From Bacteriovoracaceae bacterium (GTDB lineage: Bacteria > Bdellovibrionota > Bacteriovoracia > Bacteriovoracales > Bacteriovoracaceae): DNA of 64,000 bases. The notes beneath the pieces are model-generated. The model made no database searches, was not told where the DNA came from, and worked only from the letters and a program-made list of their open reading frames with translations. A program made the position numbers and the translations under genes. Shown here one piece after another: positions 30,009 through 40,056 of the stretch. Numbering within the stretch: the first letter of the stretch is position 1; each line of letters begins with the position of its first letter. The stretch is taken from NCBI GenBank assembly GCA_947441615.1, contig CANEUH010000018.1, positions 18,264 through 82,263 of the forward strand, in the 5' to 3' direction.

Positions 30009-30809
30009 ATGAAAAAGATGGATTTTTACATCGGACCATGTGTTATTGAAAGCCAAGACCTTGCTAAAGAAATTGCTGAAACTCTGTTAAAGGATTTTGA
30101 GCCATTTAAGCATGAAATTAATCTTCACTTTAAGGGTTCTTATGATAAGGCCAATCGCTCATCATTTACTTCTTACCGAGGTCCAGGGCTAGACGAAGGA
30201 TTAAAAATTTTAGGTATGATTAATAAACAGTACGGGCTTCCAACTCTGACTGACTTTCATACGCCAGAACAAGCAATGCCAGTGGCCGAGGTCGTAAGTG
30301 TACTTCAAGTACCAGCATTCCTTTGTCGTCAAACTGATATGATTTTTTCTGGGGCCGAGGCCTGTAAAAAATATAATCGTGAACTAAAAGTTAAGAAAGG
30401 GCAGTTTCTTTCACCTGAGGAAACTAAAAATATTGTGGATAAAGCGTCCCATTTCCTACCGAAAGATAAAATTCTTCTCACTGAGCGTGGATCATCTTTT
30501 GGTTATAATAATCTAGTCGTTGATATGGCCTCCTTTCAAATTATGAAGTCATACGGAGTTCGTGCGATTCACGATGCTACTCACTGTGTTCAACGTCCTG
30601 GTGGACTTGGAACAGCGACAGGTGGAAAAAGGGAGCAGATTCTGGTGCTTGCAAAAGCAGCCGTTGCTGCAGGTGCAGATGGTATCTTTATGGAGTGTCA
30701 CCCAAATCCAGAAAAAGCACTCTCAGATGCCGCGACAGCACTCCCTTTGAGTTCAGTAAAATCAATTGTTGAAAAACTTCTTAAAATACGACGAGCGGTG
30801 GAAGAATGA
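30009..30809 (+). CDS. kdsA: 3-deoxy-8-phosphooctulonate synthase
   Basis: YIGPCVIESQDLAKEIA, FKGSYDKANRSS, RAIHDATHCVQRPGG, FMECHPNPEKALSD. Confidence 0.96.
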   Translation: MKKMDFYIGPCVIESQDLAKEIAETLLKDFEPFKHEINLHFKGSYDKANRSSFTSYRGPGLDEGLKILGMINKQYGLPTLTDFHTPEQAMPVAEVVSVLQVPAFLCRQTDMIFSGAEACKKYNRELKVKKGQFLSPEETKNIVDKASHFLPKDKILLTERGSSFGYNNLVVDMASFQIMKSYGVRAIHDATHCVQRPGGLGTATGGKREQILVLAKAAVAAGADGIFMECHPNPEKALSDAATALPLSSVKSIVEKLLKIRRAVEE

Positions 30810-31342
30810 GCCTGAAATCAGTTGCCAAAAAATTTGAATCAAAATTAAAAAAAATCAAAGTTGTTATTTTTGATTTGGACGGGATTTTGACTGATGCCCA
30901 TGTTTGGTGGGCAAGTGAGGAAGTTGGATTTAATCGGACATTTAATATTTATGATGGATATGGAATGAAAGTTCTTATGAAGGCAGGGCTCAAGGTCGGA
31001 GTTATTACTGGTGGAAATAGTGTTTCAGTTCAAAAGAGGGTAGAGCAGCTTGGCCTAAACTTTTGTTACGCAGGTAATGAGGATAAACGAGCTGCCTTTA
31101 TTGATGTCTTAAAAAAATATAACGTCGAAGCAGATGAAGTTCTCTATATGGGGGATGAGTTATTTGATATCCCACTCTTAAAGAAGTCTGGTTTTTCTGC
31201 CACAGTCCCTAATACTTGTGAAGAAGTTCTTGAAATCGTCGATTATGTAACAAAAAGAGAAAGTGGTAAAGGTTGTGCTCGTGAAGTGATTGATCTCGTT
31301 CGTTACGCGCAAAATATTCATCCGGAAAATGAGGATTTCTAA
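30806..31342 (+). CDS. kdsC: KDO-8-phosphate phosphatase family HAD hydrolase
   Basis: VVIFDLDGILTD, VGVITGGNS, MGDELFDIPLLKKSG, ESGKGCAREVIDLV; follows kdsA. Confidence 0.9.
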   Translation: MSLKSVAKKFESKLKKIKVVIFDLDGILTDAHVWWASEEVGFNRTFNIYDGYGMKVLMKAGLKVGVITGGNSVSVQKRVEQLGLNFCYAGNEDKRAAFIDVLKKYNVEADEVLYMGDELFDIPLLKKSGFSATVPNTCEEVLEIVDYVTKRESGKGCAREVIDLVRYAQNIHPENEDF

Positions 31343-31911
31343 TGCTTGGTAAAAAACTCTATAAAACTTCAATGATTAATATCCTTCGCCTCACAATCCT
31401 AGTGATTGTCCTTATCTTTTTAAATGATTTTATTCTAGATACCTATACGTATGAAAAATTTCAGGCCGATGGAAGATTCAAGATTATTGATGTTATTCAG
31501 TATCATTATAAGTACCCACATGAGTTTATTATTTTCTTCTTTCTTTTTTTAGCTCCGGCCTTCTATTACTCTCTTGTTCGTGGAACCCGTTTTTTTGAAA
31601 AGGGCTTTATTTTTAATAGAGGGTTCCCTTTCCTTGGGAAGGAAGTTCTTTATACGGATATTAAGACCTATAAATTACTGCATCCAAATCATATCGTAAG
31701 TATTCATACTAAAAGTGGAGAGATGTTTCTTATAGCAGATAACACTGTCGAGAGAGTTATTGCTATCCTTGATCAGCACAATATTCAGGGGGATTTGGCA
31801 CGGGACGATTACGCTAATCTCATTACGAACTTTCGTAAATTCGTTTTAGTTGTTCTGACTTTTACTGTTTTAATTTTTACTTTGAAAAAATTAGGTGTTT
31901 TTGCTTTCTAG
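31342..31911 (+). CDS. Hypothetical membrane protein (possible PH-like domain)
   Basis: Multiple TMs; FIFNRGFPFLGKEVLYTDIKTYKLLHPNHIVSIHTKSGEMFLI; last gene of the kds operon. Confidence 0.5.
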   Translation: MLGKKLYKTSMINILRLTILVIVLIFLNDFILDTYTYEKFQADGRFKIIDVIQYHYKYPHEFIIFFFLFLAPAFYYSLVRGTRFFEKGFIFNRGFPFLGKEVLYTDIKTYKLLHPNHIVSIHTKSGEMFLIADNTVERVIAILDQHNIQGDLARDDYANLITNFRKFVLVVLTFTVLIFTLKKLGVFAF

Positions 31912-32838
31912 TGATTTTGTTTTAGCTTTTTCTAGGCGATTCCAAATACCTATCCATTCCTCGCTCGAGTGAATGGATTTTCTTTCAGCAAATATAATAT
32001 CATATCCTTGTTCATCAAACTCTCTCATCTTTTGATAAAGCTCTCTACTTGCAATCGATGAAGAAGTGGGTTGTTTCCAGACGATAGGTTTTTTAAATGA
32101 AAGTCCTATTTGAGCTTTACTACTTTCAGGTTCAAATCCTTCGGGGACAATAATAAGTGGAATCCTCGGCATATAGTGGTGCTTTAATTGCCCAGGAGCG
32201 ACCGGGCTCTCAGCATAGACAACTTCGATTTTTATTCCGTGGTCATTAAGTATTTTAGATAGCATCGTTGGAGTGTAAAAACCGGGTCTAAATATTTCAA
32301 CTTTTCCGTTTTGAATTCCAACCACTGTGGATTCTATCCCCACTTCAGAAGCACCTCCTTCAAGGATAGCAACGGATTCACCAAATTCTTGGTAGACGTG
32401 CTGACTCGTTGTTGGGGAGGTCTTTCCAAATTTATTAGCACTTGGAGCAGCAATACCACCTTCAATCTTAGCGAGTAACTTTAATGTGACGTCGTGATTT
32501 GGGCAACGAAGCCCCACGGAATCGAGTCCCGATGTGATGAGGGAATTCACCTGCTCATTTTTCTTTGCAATTAAGGTCAGGGGGCCTGGCCAGCAATTTT
32601 TCGCTAATACGTCATGAACCTGGGTCCATTCATTTGTGAGAGATTTGGCCTTTTCAATTGTGTTGATATGAACAATAAGAGGGTCAAAAAAAGGGCGCTC
32701 TTTTGTTGAAAAAATTTTTTTTAAACCTGCTTCAGAAAAAATCCATCCTCCAAGACCATAGACGGTCTCAGTGGGGATGGCGACGACCTCTCCATTTAAA
32801 AGAAGATCTCTAGCCTTATTTAAATCGACTAAATTCAA
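31891..32838 (-). CDS. L-threonylcarbamoyladenylate synthase (Sua5/TsaC, YrdC-like)
   Basis: NGEVVAIPTETVYGLGG, STKERPFFDPLIVH, CWPGPLTLI, GIAAPSANKFGKTSPT, Sua5 C-terminal domain. Confidence 0.93.
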   Translation of the reverse strand: MNLVDLNKARDLLLNGEVVAIPTETVYGLGGWIFSEAGLKKIFSTKERPFFDPLIVHINTIEKAKSLTNEWTQVHDVLAKNCWPGPLTLIAKKNEQVNSLITSGLDSVGLRCPNHDVTLKLLAKIEGGIAAPSANKFGKTSPTTSQHVYQEFGESVAILEGGASEVGIESTVVGIQNGKVEIFRPGFYTPTMLSKILNDHGIKIEVVYAESPVAPGQLKHHYMPRIPLIIVPEGFEPESSKAQIGLSFKKPIVWKQPTSSSIASRELYQKMREFDEQGYDIIFAERKSIHSSEEWIGIWNRLEKAKTKSLESKNT

Positions 32839-32840
32839 GG

Positions 32841-34967
32841 TTACTCACTTGCGATGCTTGCCGGCACTCTAGAACCGGTACTGCGTTTAAAGTTATCAAT
32901 AACTCCTAAGCCGCGGAACTGTCCAGAAGAAAAGGTCGTATTAAAATTCGTCCCCATAGAAGTTTTCGCCTGAAGCCTTCCGTTGATAAAAGTATGATCT
33001 GGCCCAAATAGTTCCGTTATCGCTTCAAGATTTCCTGCCTTCTTATAGTAATTTGTAATAAAGTCTTTAAATTTAGCTAGTGACGGTTTAAGGAAATTTG
33101 CTGCGTAGTCTGTTTTGAAAGAAATATACTTTTCACCAATTTCTTTAACACAACCATCTCTTCCATTCTGAATATCCTCAAGCATTTCTCGACGTGACTG
33201 TTCATGAGTCCATTCATCTTTTTTTGATGAATGACAAACATTGGCGATGTGGCCAAAGACATCATTTTCTGAGGTCTCGAGTAGGTGTTGAAATCCAGCT
33301 TTTTCAATCCGTAAATTGGATTCAATAATCATTGGCCCCTTAAGAACCTCATTTTTTATGTCCGTTTTGAAACTCTTTGGAAGAGTCGTAAAATTATCCG
33401 CGAACCATATAAGATCATTTTTAAATTTACGATCAATCCAGCGATCTGTTCTTGCAGCGTTATAATACTGAGTGAGAATAAAAGAGAATTGTTCAGAATT
33501 ATCAATTCGACTAATCTTGGGATCGGAGGCCTGGGGATGTGTGGCCTCGTATTCCATTGTTAATTGGCGGGAATAAACTGCGGCATTATTCACACCGACT
33601 GGTAACTTTAAAATTTTATAAACAATAGCTGAAAAGATTCGACTGAAAAAGTTCTGGACCACTTTTACGTTTTGCGCGTAGTTCTTAAAGAAAACACGGA
33701 CATTATTGTCTTTTATCACTCTTATTTGTTCTGTTTTTTGTTTCTGCATTTTTCCCCAAAGAAGAACACTTCCTCTTTGCTCTAGTGCTGATGAGCTAGA
33801 TTCATCTAGTCTTACGACATAAGGTTCAAGCTTTTTGACTGTTCCAAAGCCTCTTAGAATGGATCTAAATTCTGGACCTTCCTCTGAATCACTTTTGATA
33901 TGGGCCCACTGTTCAGGTTTGAAGCCGAGTGTGAATTCTTTTCCTGAAGCGTACTCATAATTGATGTCATATCTAAGAAGTGAAAACTTTATCAATTTAA
34001 AAAAATCTAACTGAAGCTCCATCGTCGCACCAGCTGATGCCGTTTTTTTAGCTAGAACTCCAACCTTAAAACGGTGTTCACCGCTATTAAAACTTTGTAG
34101 AGTCGTTACATTTTGATAATCATACTCTGCTAATACACCGCCAGAAAAAGAGATGTTATAAATTGGAGGTGTCGTAATCAACCCACCAGCACTTGCCGTC
34201 CAAACATCTTCTCTTTTCATGATCTCTTCGTTACCCATATTTTCCATTTGGCCTTGATTAAATTTTAGAAATGGAAGAAAGAGTTTACTAAAGTCAGCTG
34301 TTAATCCTTCTTGATAAGAATTGGCATAACTCCAATAGGTATAAACTCTTTTAAAGGTTATTCCTGCGAATGCTCCGATCTCGGTAGCACTCATTTGCGA
34401 GAGTCCTGCTTGATTTAGTTTTTCAAGAAATGTCGTTGCCTCCAACTCAAAAGTAAAGCTATCCATGATGAGCCAATTCTGACCAAAAATATTTGGAGTC
34501 ACTTGCCTGTCTACATAGACTTGAACCACTCCAAATGGTTTTTGCCAAGAAAAACCAGAAAAGTTGGAAGAACCCAAATTAAACTGTTGGTTCAGTCTAT
34601 TAATTGTTTGAACTTCAGAAAGACCAATCGATTGATGGGATGTTTCTAATTGGCGACGAATTTCTTGATAAAGTGGGGACTCCTCTCCATCGATAGGAAT
34701 GGTTCCAGTAAATCCACCGCTCGCAGTTGCTCCGACTCCTAATAGAGCACCCATCATTTTTGTTTGAAGTGTTCTTTGCTGATTAACAACCGGGTCAGAA
34801 CTAAGGGCACTTAGTGATTTAGTATTCGCTGCCTTTATTAGGTTCGATTTTTCTGGAGTCCTCGTGATAAAATTCTCAAATTCTGGTGAGAGTTTTATGT
34901 GTGAAAATTCTGACGAAATTGCCGATAAAGAAAACAATGAGAGAGTGATTAGCATCCATACTTTCAT
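32841..34967 (-). CDS. Large secreted hypothetical protein (about 708 aa)
   Basis: Signal peptide MKVWMLITLSLFSLSAISS; no recognised domain. Confidence 0.55.
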   Translation of the reverse strand: MKVWMLITLSLFSLSAISSEFSHIKLSPEFENFITRTPEKSNLIKAANTKSLSALSSDPVVNQQRTLQTKMMGALLGVGATASGGFTGTIPIDGEESPLYQEIRRQLETSHQSIGLSEVQTINRLNQQFNLGSSNFSGFSWQKPFGVVQVYVDRQVTPNIFGQNWLIMDSFTFELEATTFLEKLNQAGLSQMSATEIGAFAGITFKRVYTYWSYANSYQEGLTADFSKLFLPFLKFNQGQMENMGNEEIMKREDVWTASAGGLITTPPIYNISFSGGVLAEYDYQNVTTLQSFNSGEHRFKVGVLAKKTASAGATMELQLDFFKLIKFSLLRYDINYEYASGKEFTLGFKPEQWAHIKSDSEEGPEFRSILRGFGTVKKLEPYVVRLDESSSSALEQRGSVLLWGKMQKQKTEQIRVIKDNNVRVFFKNYAQNVKVVQNFFSRIFSAIVYKILKLPVGVNNAAVYSRQLTMEYEATHPQASDPKISRIDNSEQFSFILTQYYNAARTDRWIDRKFKNDLIWFADNFTTLPKSFKTDIKNEVLKGPMIIESNLRIEKAGFQHLLETSENDVFGHIANVCHSSKKDEWTHEQSRREMLEDIQNGRDGCVKEIGEKYISFKTDYAANFLKPSLAKFKDFITNYYKKAGNLEAITELFGPDHTFINGRLQAKTSMGTNFNTTFSSGQFRGLGVIDNFKRSTGSRVPASIASE

Positions 34968-35135
34968 AAAGAACTCCCAAGGCATTCAATTGCCTTTGTG
35001 ATACCTCTTTATCGGTTGAAGATGGTTGAAAATTTAAGGTAACTCTCATAGACTAAGCACCCGAAATCCTTGTTTCGTATAATGATAACGATGGGTTAAG
35101 CTATCATTTTTATGAACTCACAAAGTTAGGAACTT

Positions 35136-35390
35136 ATGGATAATGAGAAATTTAAATCGCTATTGGAAGAAAATTACCAATTTCCAGACTATTACGAGTT
35201 TAAGTTCATTATAAAAACCGATGATAAGCATCTTGTATTGGAGAAGTTGGTGGGGTGTTCCATTCATGAAACTCCGTCTAAAAAGGGCAATTATACATCT
35301 GTTTCGGCGAGAAAACTTGTCCATAGCACCGAAGAAATTATCGAGATTTATAAATCCATGAGTACTATTAAAGGTGTCATTAGTTTATAA
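35136..35390 (+). CDS. DUF493/YbeD-like protein
   Basis: QFPDYYEFKFIIKT...PSKKGNYTSVSARKLVHSTEEIIEIYKSMSTIKGVISL. Confidence 0.75.
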   Translation: MDNEKFKSLLEENYQFPDYYEFKFIIKTDDKHLVLEKLVGCSIHETPSKKGNYTSVSARKLVHSTEEIIEIYKSMSTIKGVISL

Positions 35391-35403
35391 AAAGTAGGAA
35401 TTC

Positions 35404-36435
35404 ATGAATTATAAAACTGCCTTGGTTTTGGGTGGTGGTGCTTTCGGTACGGCCATCGGTTTTGTTCTGACACAAAATTTTGAAAAAGTGATTATTCTCG
35501 TTCGCTCGAAAGAAAATTACGATGATATTAATCGTGGAGAAAATACTACTTACCTTCCAGGCCAAAAACTCCCCATTTCTATTCGCGCCGCTCTTAATTG
35601 GGATGAAGTTAAAGAATTAACTAATGGAGAAATTGAACTGATTATTTCCGGCCTTCCAATGTCGGCAATCGAAGACTTCTGCATGCGAAATGAACATGAG
35701 ATGGTTCAGTTACTAGAACGAGGTGTTCCTCTCGTGAACCTTGCCAAGGGGATTAACCATGAGAATCTCAAACTCCCAGATGAACTTTTTAAAACTTATT
35801 TTGAAAAATTTCGCTCACAACTCATGTATTTATCTGGGCCTTCGTTTGCGAAGGAAATCATTGATAAGCAGATCACCCTTGTGTCTTTGGGTGGTGAAAA
35901 TAGGGACAGACTCCTTGAGGCCTGTGAAATGTTGGGAGCAGACTTTTTTAAGGCCGTTCCCACCACAGACGTAAAGGGTGTTCTTTTGGGTGGCTCCCTA
36001 AAAAATGTCATCGCTATCGCTGGTGGTATCATGGAGGGTCTGGGTTATAATCATAATACGAGGGCCGCCCTTATTACTCGAGGGATTGTGGAGATGCTTA
36101 GATTTGGAAGTGTCTTTGGAGCTAGACCAGAGACCTTTTACGGGCCGTCTGGAATGGGGGATTTAATTCTTACAACAACTGGAGAACTATCCAGAAATAA
36201 GGCTTTTGGAATTGAAATCGCAAAAGGTCACAGGCCAAGTGAGATCATTTCTCGCACGAAGAGTGTCGTTGAGGGATATAAAACAGCTAAGGCCGCTCAT
36301 TTTCTTGCTCAGAAAATGAACATCAGGGCGCGCATATTCTCCGGTCTCTATGAGGTTCTCTACGAGAATGCTGATCCAAGGGAAGTGGTTCAAAACCTTA
36401 TGATGCTCCCACCTAAATTTGATGACGAAAGTTAA
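35404..36435 (+). CDS. gpsA: Glycerol-3-phosphate dehydrogenase [NAD(P)+]
   Basis: ALVLGGGAFGTAIGFVL, SGPSFAKEII, LGGSLKNVIAIAGGIMEGLGYNHNTRAALITRG, GPSGMGDLILT. Confidence 0.95.
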   Translation: MNYKTALVLGGGAFGTAIGFVLTQNFEKVIILVRSKENYDDINRGENTTYLPGQKLPISIRAALNWDEVKELTNGEIELIISGLPMSAIEDFCMRNEHEMVQLLERGVPLVNLAKGINHENLKLPDELFKTYFEKFRSQLMYLSGPSFAKEIIDKQITLVSLGGENRDRLLEACEMLGADFFKAVPTTDVKGVLLGGSLKNVIAIAGGIMEGLGYNHNTRAALITRGIVEMLRFGSVFGARPETFYGPSGMGDLILTTTGELSRNKAFGIEIAKGHRPSEIISRTKSVVEGYKTAKAAHFLAQKMNIRARIFSGLYEVLYENADPREVVQNLMMLPPKFDDES

Positions 36436-38525
36436 TTGAGGTGTCCTTCAATTTTTCCCAGGGTGATTGTTTCACCTAAGGAAATAATCTCACCCGATGG
36501 TTTTTGGATGAAGTATGCTGGTACTCCAACAACATTATACCTTTTTAAGAACTGAGTAATATTATCATCTCTTTTAGTCCAATCAGCTCTCATAAGAGTG
36601 AGGTTATATTTTTTTGAGAGCTCATTAAACCCGTCAGTATCGAGTACGAGTTTCTTATTCACCTTACATGTCAGGCACCATTCAGCGGTGAAATCCACGA
36701 AAACAAGCTTTCCCTTCTCTGAAATCAGTTTTTCCTCTGACCATGGCTTCCACTGATCAGTGGAAATGCTCTTTTCATTAGCGGTTATGGGTTTTAGCTC
36801 TAGATTTTTAATGGTGAAAATTGTTGTTAAGATTGGAAGAGCGAAAACAAAGGAGAGAAGGGGTTTCGATTGAAATAACTTTTTTGCACTAAAAAAAGCA
36901 AAGAACCAAAGGATAAATAGGACATTAATAATAAAACTCATCGACTCAGGATTTACTAGAGAGAGGCAAACATCATAAAGCCAAATAACTGTGAAAAGAA
37001 GTGTAAGCCCAAGAAAGTATTTTAACTTCTCCATCCATGCTCCTGGTCTTGGAAGGATGTGGAGAGACTTTGGAAAGAGAGCTGTCATGATAAAGGGAAA
37101 AGACAGACCAAGACCTATAAAGATAAACATAAGAAAGATATTAAATGTTGAAGTTGTAAAGGCAAAGGCGAGTGCCGTTCCAAGAAATGGTGCCGAACAA
37201 GGAGTTGAAAGAATTGTGGTTAAAACTCCTGAAAGAAAATCACCAGTAAAACCTTCACTGAGTTCAGTTGAGCCTAGCTTCGATCCACCGGGTGTTTTAA
37301 ATTCAAAAAGTCCGAATAAATTTAATGAAAGGATAAAGAGGATCAGCATCATAATGAGAAGAAATGCTGGTGACTGGAGTTGAAATCCCCAACCAATTTC
37401 TTCCCCACTGGCCTTAATACCTGCCACCACAACACCAAGACCAATAAAGGTTGAAATCACTCCGGCAGTGTAGGTCAAATTGTGCTTTAGGAGTTTTTGC
37501 TTTGATAGATTTTGGTGCTTTATAAGTCCAAAAAGTTTCAGAGAGATAACCGGTAGCACACAGGGCATGAGATTAAGAATGAGTCCACCCAGGAAAGCGA
37601 AGAGTAGGTATTCAAAAATATTTCCGGTAGTTCCTTGAGTTTTGTCATTTTGACTCGTCCTTCCAGAGAGAGGGGGAAGATTTTTATAAAAATCATTTAA
37701 AGTTGGAGTTTCGAGAGAAAAGTTTTCAGCCTTTAATGAAATAACCTGAATCTTATCCATTCCGGGAGCATTGACTAGAAACTTTAGTTCATAAGGTGTT
37801 ATGAATTTTCCATCTTGAGGGAGATCAATCTGTGGCTCTTGGTACTCACCATCCCATTCAATTTCTGTCTTTCCAAAGAGTGCGCCATCTTTAAAGTAAA
37901 GGGATTCTCTCTTAAAGCCCCAAGGAGATTGAGGAAATGCTGTTAATAAATTGAGTTCATGGGGAAGTTTGGGATTCTTTATATTTTTAAGTGCGTAGTG
38001 GAGAGTGAGCTTGGGTTGATCCTTAACTCTTGTAAGATAATATTCCAAATGTTCTGGCCGATTCGTTTCAGAAGGTAAGTCATCAAAGGCTTTTTTTAGT
38101 TCGGATGAAGCATAAGGGTCTCGAGGTCGATTAGAAACGAAAGTGTCTTTTTCCGAAAGCTTTAGGATCGCCTCTCCGGGGATACAAATATCCTTACAGA
38201 TTAAAACACCCACTTTAACTTCAATATCACCAACCGTTTCCTCAAAGAAGAAATGCTTCAAATCGCTATAGCCAATAGTCAGGATATCACCAGCTTCGAT
38301 ATATTTTTTAGGCGCTGGCCACTCAAACGGTTTTATTTCTTTTGAAAATTTAAAGCTTGAGGCAATACCGGCATCTCCTGGATTTTTCCAGTAGGTATGC
38401 CAACCTTGGTCATGATTAATTGATATAACAAGCTTCTTTTCCCATCTTTGCATCGATATTGTTGCATGTTCTTCAGCAGCAAAAACTGAGAGAGATAAAA
38501 AAAGCAGAATCATGGCCTTTAGCAT
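36432..38525 (-). CDS. dsbD: Thiol:disulfide interchange protein DsbD-like
   Basis: DsbC-like N-terminus, MPCVLPVISLK TM domain, FVDFTAEWCLTCKVNKK thioredoxin active site. Confidence 0.9.
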   Translation of the reverse strand: MLKAMILLFLSLSVFAAEEHATISMQRWEKKLVISINHDQGWHTYWKNPGDAGIASSFKFSKEIKPFEWPAPKKYIEAGDILTIGYSDLKHFFFEETVGDIEVKVGVLICKDICIPGEAILKLSEKDTFVSNRPRDPYASSELKKAFDDLPSETNRPEHLEYYLTRVKDQPKLTLHYALKNIKNPKLPHELNLLTAFPQSPWGFKRESLYFKDGALFGKTEIEWDGEYQEPQIDLPQDGKFITPYELKFLVNAPGMDKIQVISLKAENFSLETPTLNDFYKNLPPLSGRTSQNDKTQGTTGNIFEYLLFAFLGGLILNLMPCVLPVISLKLFGLIKHQNLSKQKLLKHNLTYTAGVISTFIGLGVVVAGIKASGEEIGWGFQLQSPAFLLIMMLILFILSLNLFGLFEFKTPGGSKLGSTELSEGFTGDFLSGVLTTILSTPCSAPFLGTALAFAFTTSTFNIFLMFIFIGLGLSFPFIMTALFPKSLHILPRPGAWMEKLKYFLGLTLLFTVIWLYDVCLSLVNPESMSFIINVLFILWFFAFFSAKKLFQSKPLLSFVFALPILTTIFTIKNLELKPITANEKSISTDQWKPWSEEKLISEKGKLVFVDFTAEWCLTCKVNKKLVLDTDGFNELSKKYNLTLMRADWTKRDDNITQFLKRYNVVGVPAYFIQKPSGEIISLGETITLGKIEGHLN

Positions 38526-38550
38526 AGGAATCCTTTAAGATTTAAAACGT

Positions 38551-39321
38551 ATGAAAATTATATGCCTCACAGAAGAAACCGTCGAGACTCTCTATTTACT
38601 AGGAAGAGAAGATTTTATCTTAGGAGTGAGTCAGTACGTAGAGCGACCCCCTGAAGCAAAAAAACATCCGATCGTTTCTCAATTTATTCGTTCAGATATT
38701 GAAAAAATAGTTGCCATGAAGCCAGATCTTGTTATTGGTTTTTCTGATCTCCAAAAAGATATTGCTTCTGAGCTTATAGGACGTGGAGTATCAGTTCTTG
38801 TGACAAATCAGCGTTCACTGGATGAGATTTTAAATAATATTTTACTCATCTCACGCTTAGTAGGCGAGGAACAAAAGGGATTAGATTTAGTTTCTCTTTT
38901 CAAAAGCAAGATGGATGCCATTAAAAGAAAATCAGATCTCTTTAAATTTAGGCCGAAAGTTTATTTTGAAGAATGGGATCATCCTCGATTTTCCTGCATT
39001 CGATGGGTTTCAGAGCTTATTGAGGTTTGCGGTGGAGTAAATATCTTTTCGGACAAGGTTGGTTCATTGGCCAAGGAAAGAGAAGTGAATGACGAGGAGA
39101 TTATTTTTAAAAATCCAGATCTTATTTTCGGCTGCTGGTGCGGAAAAAAAGTAAACTTAGATTCATTCATGACGAGATATCCCAATGTCAATGCAATCCA
39201 AAATAAATGTATTTGGGAACTCCCTCCCGCCATTTTTCTTCAACCCGGTCCAGCACTTTTCATTGATGGGCTAGATCAAATGTTTGAAAAAATTGAGACT
39301 GTGGCTAACTTGACGGCCTAA
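38551..39321 (+). CDS. BtuF-like periplasmic-binding-fold protein lacking a signal peptide
   Basis: IVAMKPDLVIGFSDLQKDIASELIGRG, YFEEWDHPRFSCIRWVSELIEVCGGVNIF. Confidence 0.75.
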   Translation: MKIICLTEETVETLYLLGREDFILGVSQYVERPPEAKKHPIVSQFIRSDIEKIVAMKPDLVIGFSDLQKDIASELIGRGVSVLVTNQRSLDEILNNILLISRLVGEEQKGLDLVSLFKSKMDAIKRKSDLFKFRPKVYFEEWDHPRFSCIRWVSELIEVCGGVNIFSDKVGSLAKEREVNDEEIIFKNPDLIFGCWCGKKVNLDSFMTRYPNVNAIQNKCIWELPPAIFLQPGPALFIDGLDQMFEKIETVANLTA

Positions 39322-39345
39322 AAAGAATCACCATATTAATGACAT

Positions 39346-39939
39346 ATGAAAAGAATGTACGTCGCTTTATTTATTATAGCGGGAATTATTTTTTGGGCAG
39401 GCTCAATTCTTGGTCAACAAAAAAAATCTGATCAAATGGAGGATCGACTCAAACTGAGAGAAGAGATCCATCGAAGGATTTTGGATAAAATGCTCCGTGG
39501 AGTAGGAGCAGATCAGGATATGTTTTCTGACATGGAAGAGATGATGGATAAAATGATGAGTGAGTCCATGAATGGATTTGATTCATTAGGTACAGGATCT
39601 CTTCAAAACTTTCAGATGCAGTGGTTAGAAAGTTCAACAGGGAGAACTCTAGTCATTACACCTCAAAATCCAAATCAGCAGTTGGATATTAATATCGCAA
39701 ATGGATTTATCGTTATTAAAGGTCAATCAGAGAATAAATCTCAGAGCGGTTCAAGTTATTCTCAATTTTCTAATAGCTTCAATATTCCTTCTGATTGCGA
39801 TCCTGGCAAAGTGAAGATGGATCAAAAAGATGGAAAAATTTTGGTCTTCTTTCCTTATCAAAATACAGTTCCGAAAAAAGCAAAACCACAGGATAAGCGA
39901 GTGCCTTTACCCCCATCTCAAGGGGATGTGCAAATTTAA
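39346..39939 (+). CDS. Membrane-anchored Hsp20/alpha-crystallin-like protein
   Basis: N-terminal TM MYVALFIIAGIIFWAGSILG; DINIANGFIVIKGQSE...SQFSNSFNIPSDCDPGKVKMDQKDGKILVFFP. Confidence 0.65.
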   Translation: MKRMYVALFIIAGIIFWAGSILGQQKKSDQMEDRLKLREEIHRRILDKMLRGVGADQDMFSDMEEMMDKMMSESMNGFDSLGTGSLQNFQMQWLESSTGRTLVITPQNPNQQLDINIANGFIVIKGQSENKSQSGSSYSQFSNSFNIPSDCDPGKVKMDQKDGKILVFFPYQNTVPKKAKPQDKRVPLPPSQGDVQI

Positions 39940-40056
39940 GTTTGATCTTTAAGTGATCGAAAAGATTAGTTATTAAATGTAGGAAATATTTTCCTAATGA
40001 TAACGCCGATAAATCCGAATAGAAGGGAGAGCCAAACACCTTTCTGGAGGCCACAA

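Noticed and set aside
36991-37383. 130-aa ORF antisense to dsbD
   Set aside because: Complement of a strongly recognisable CDS; no RBS or domain; shadow ORF
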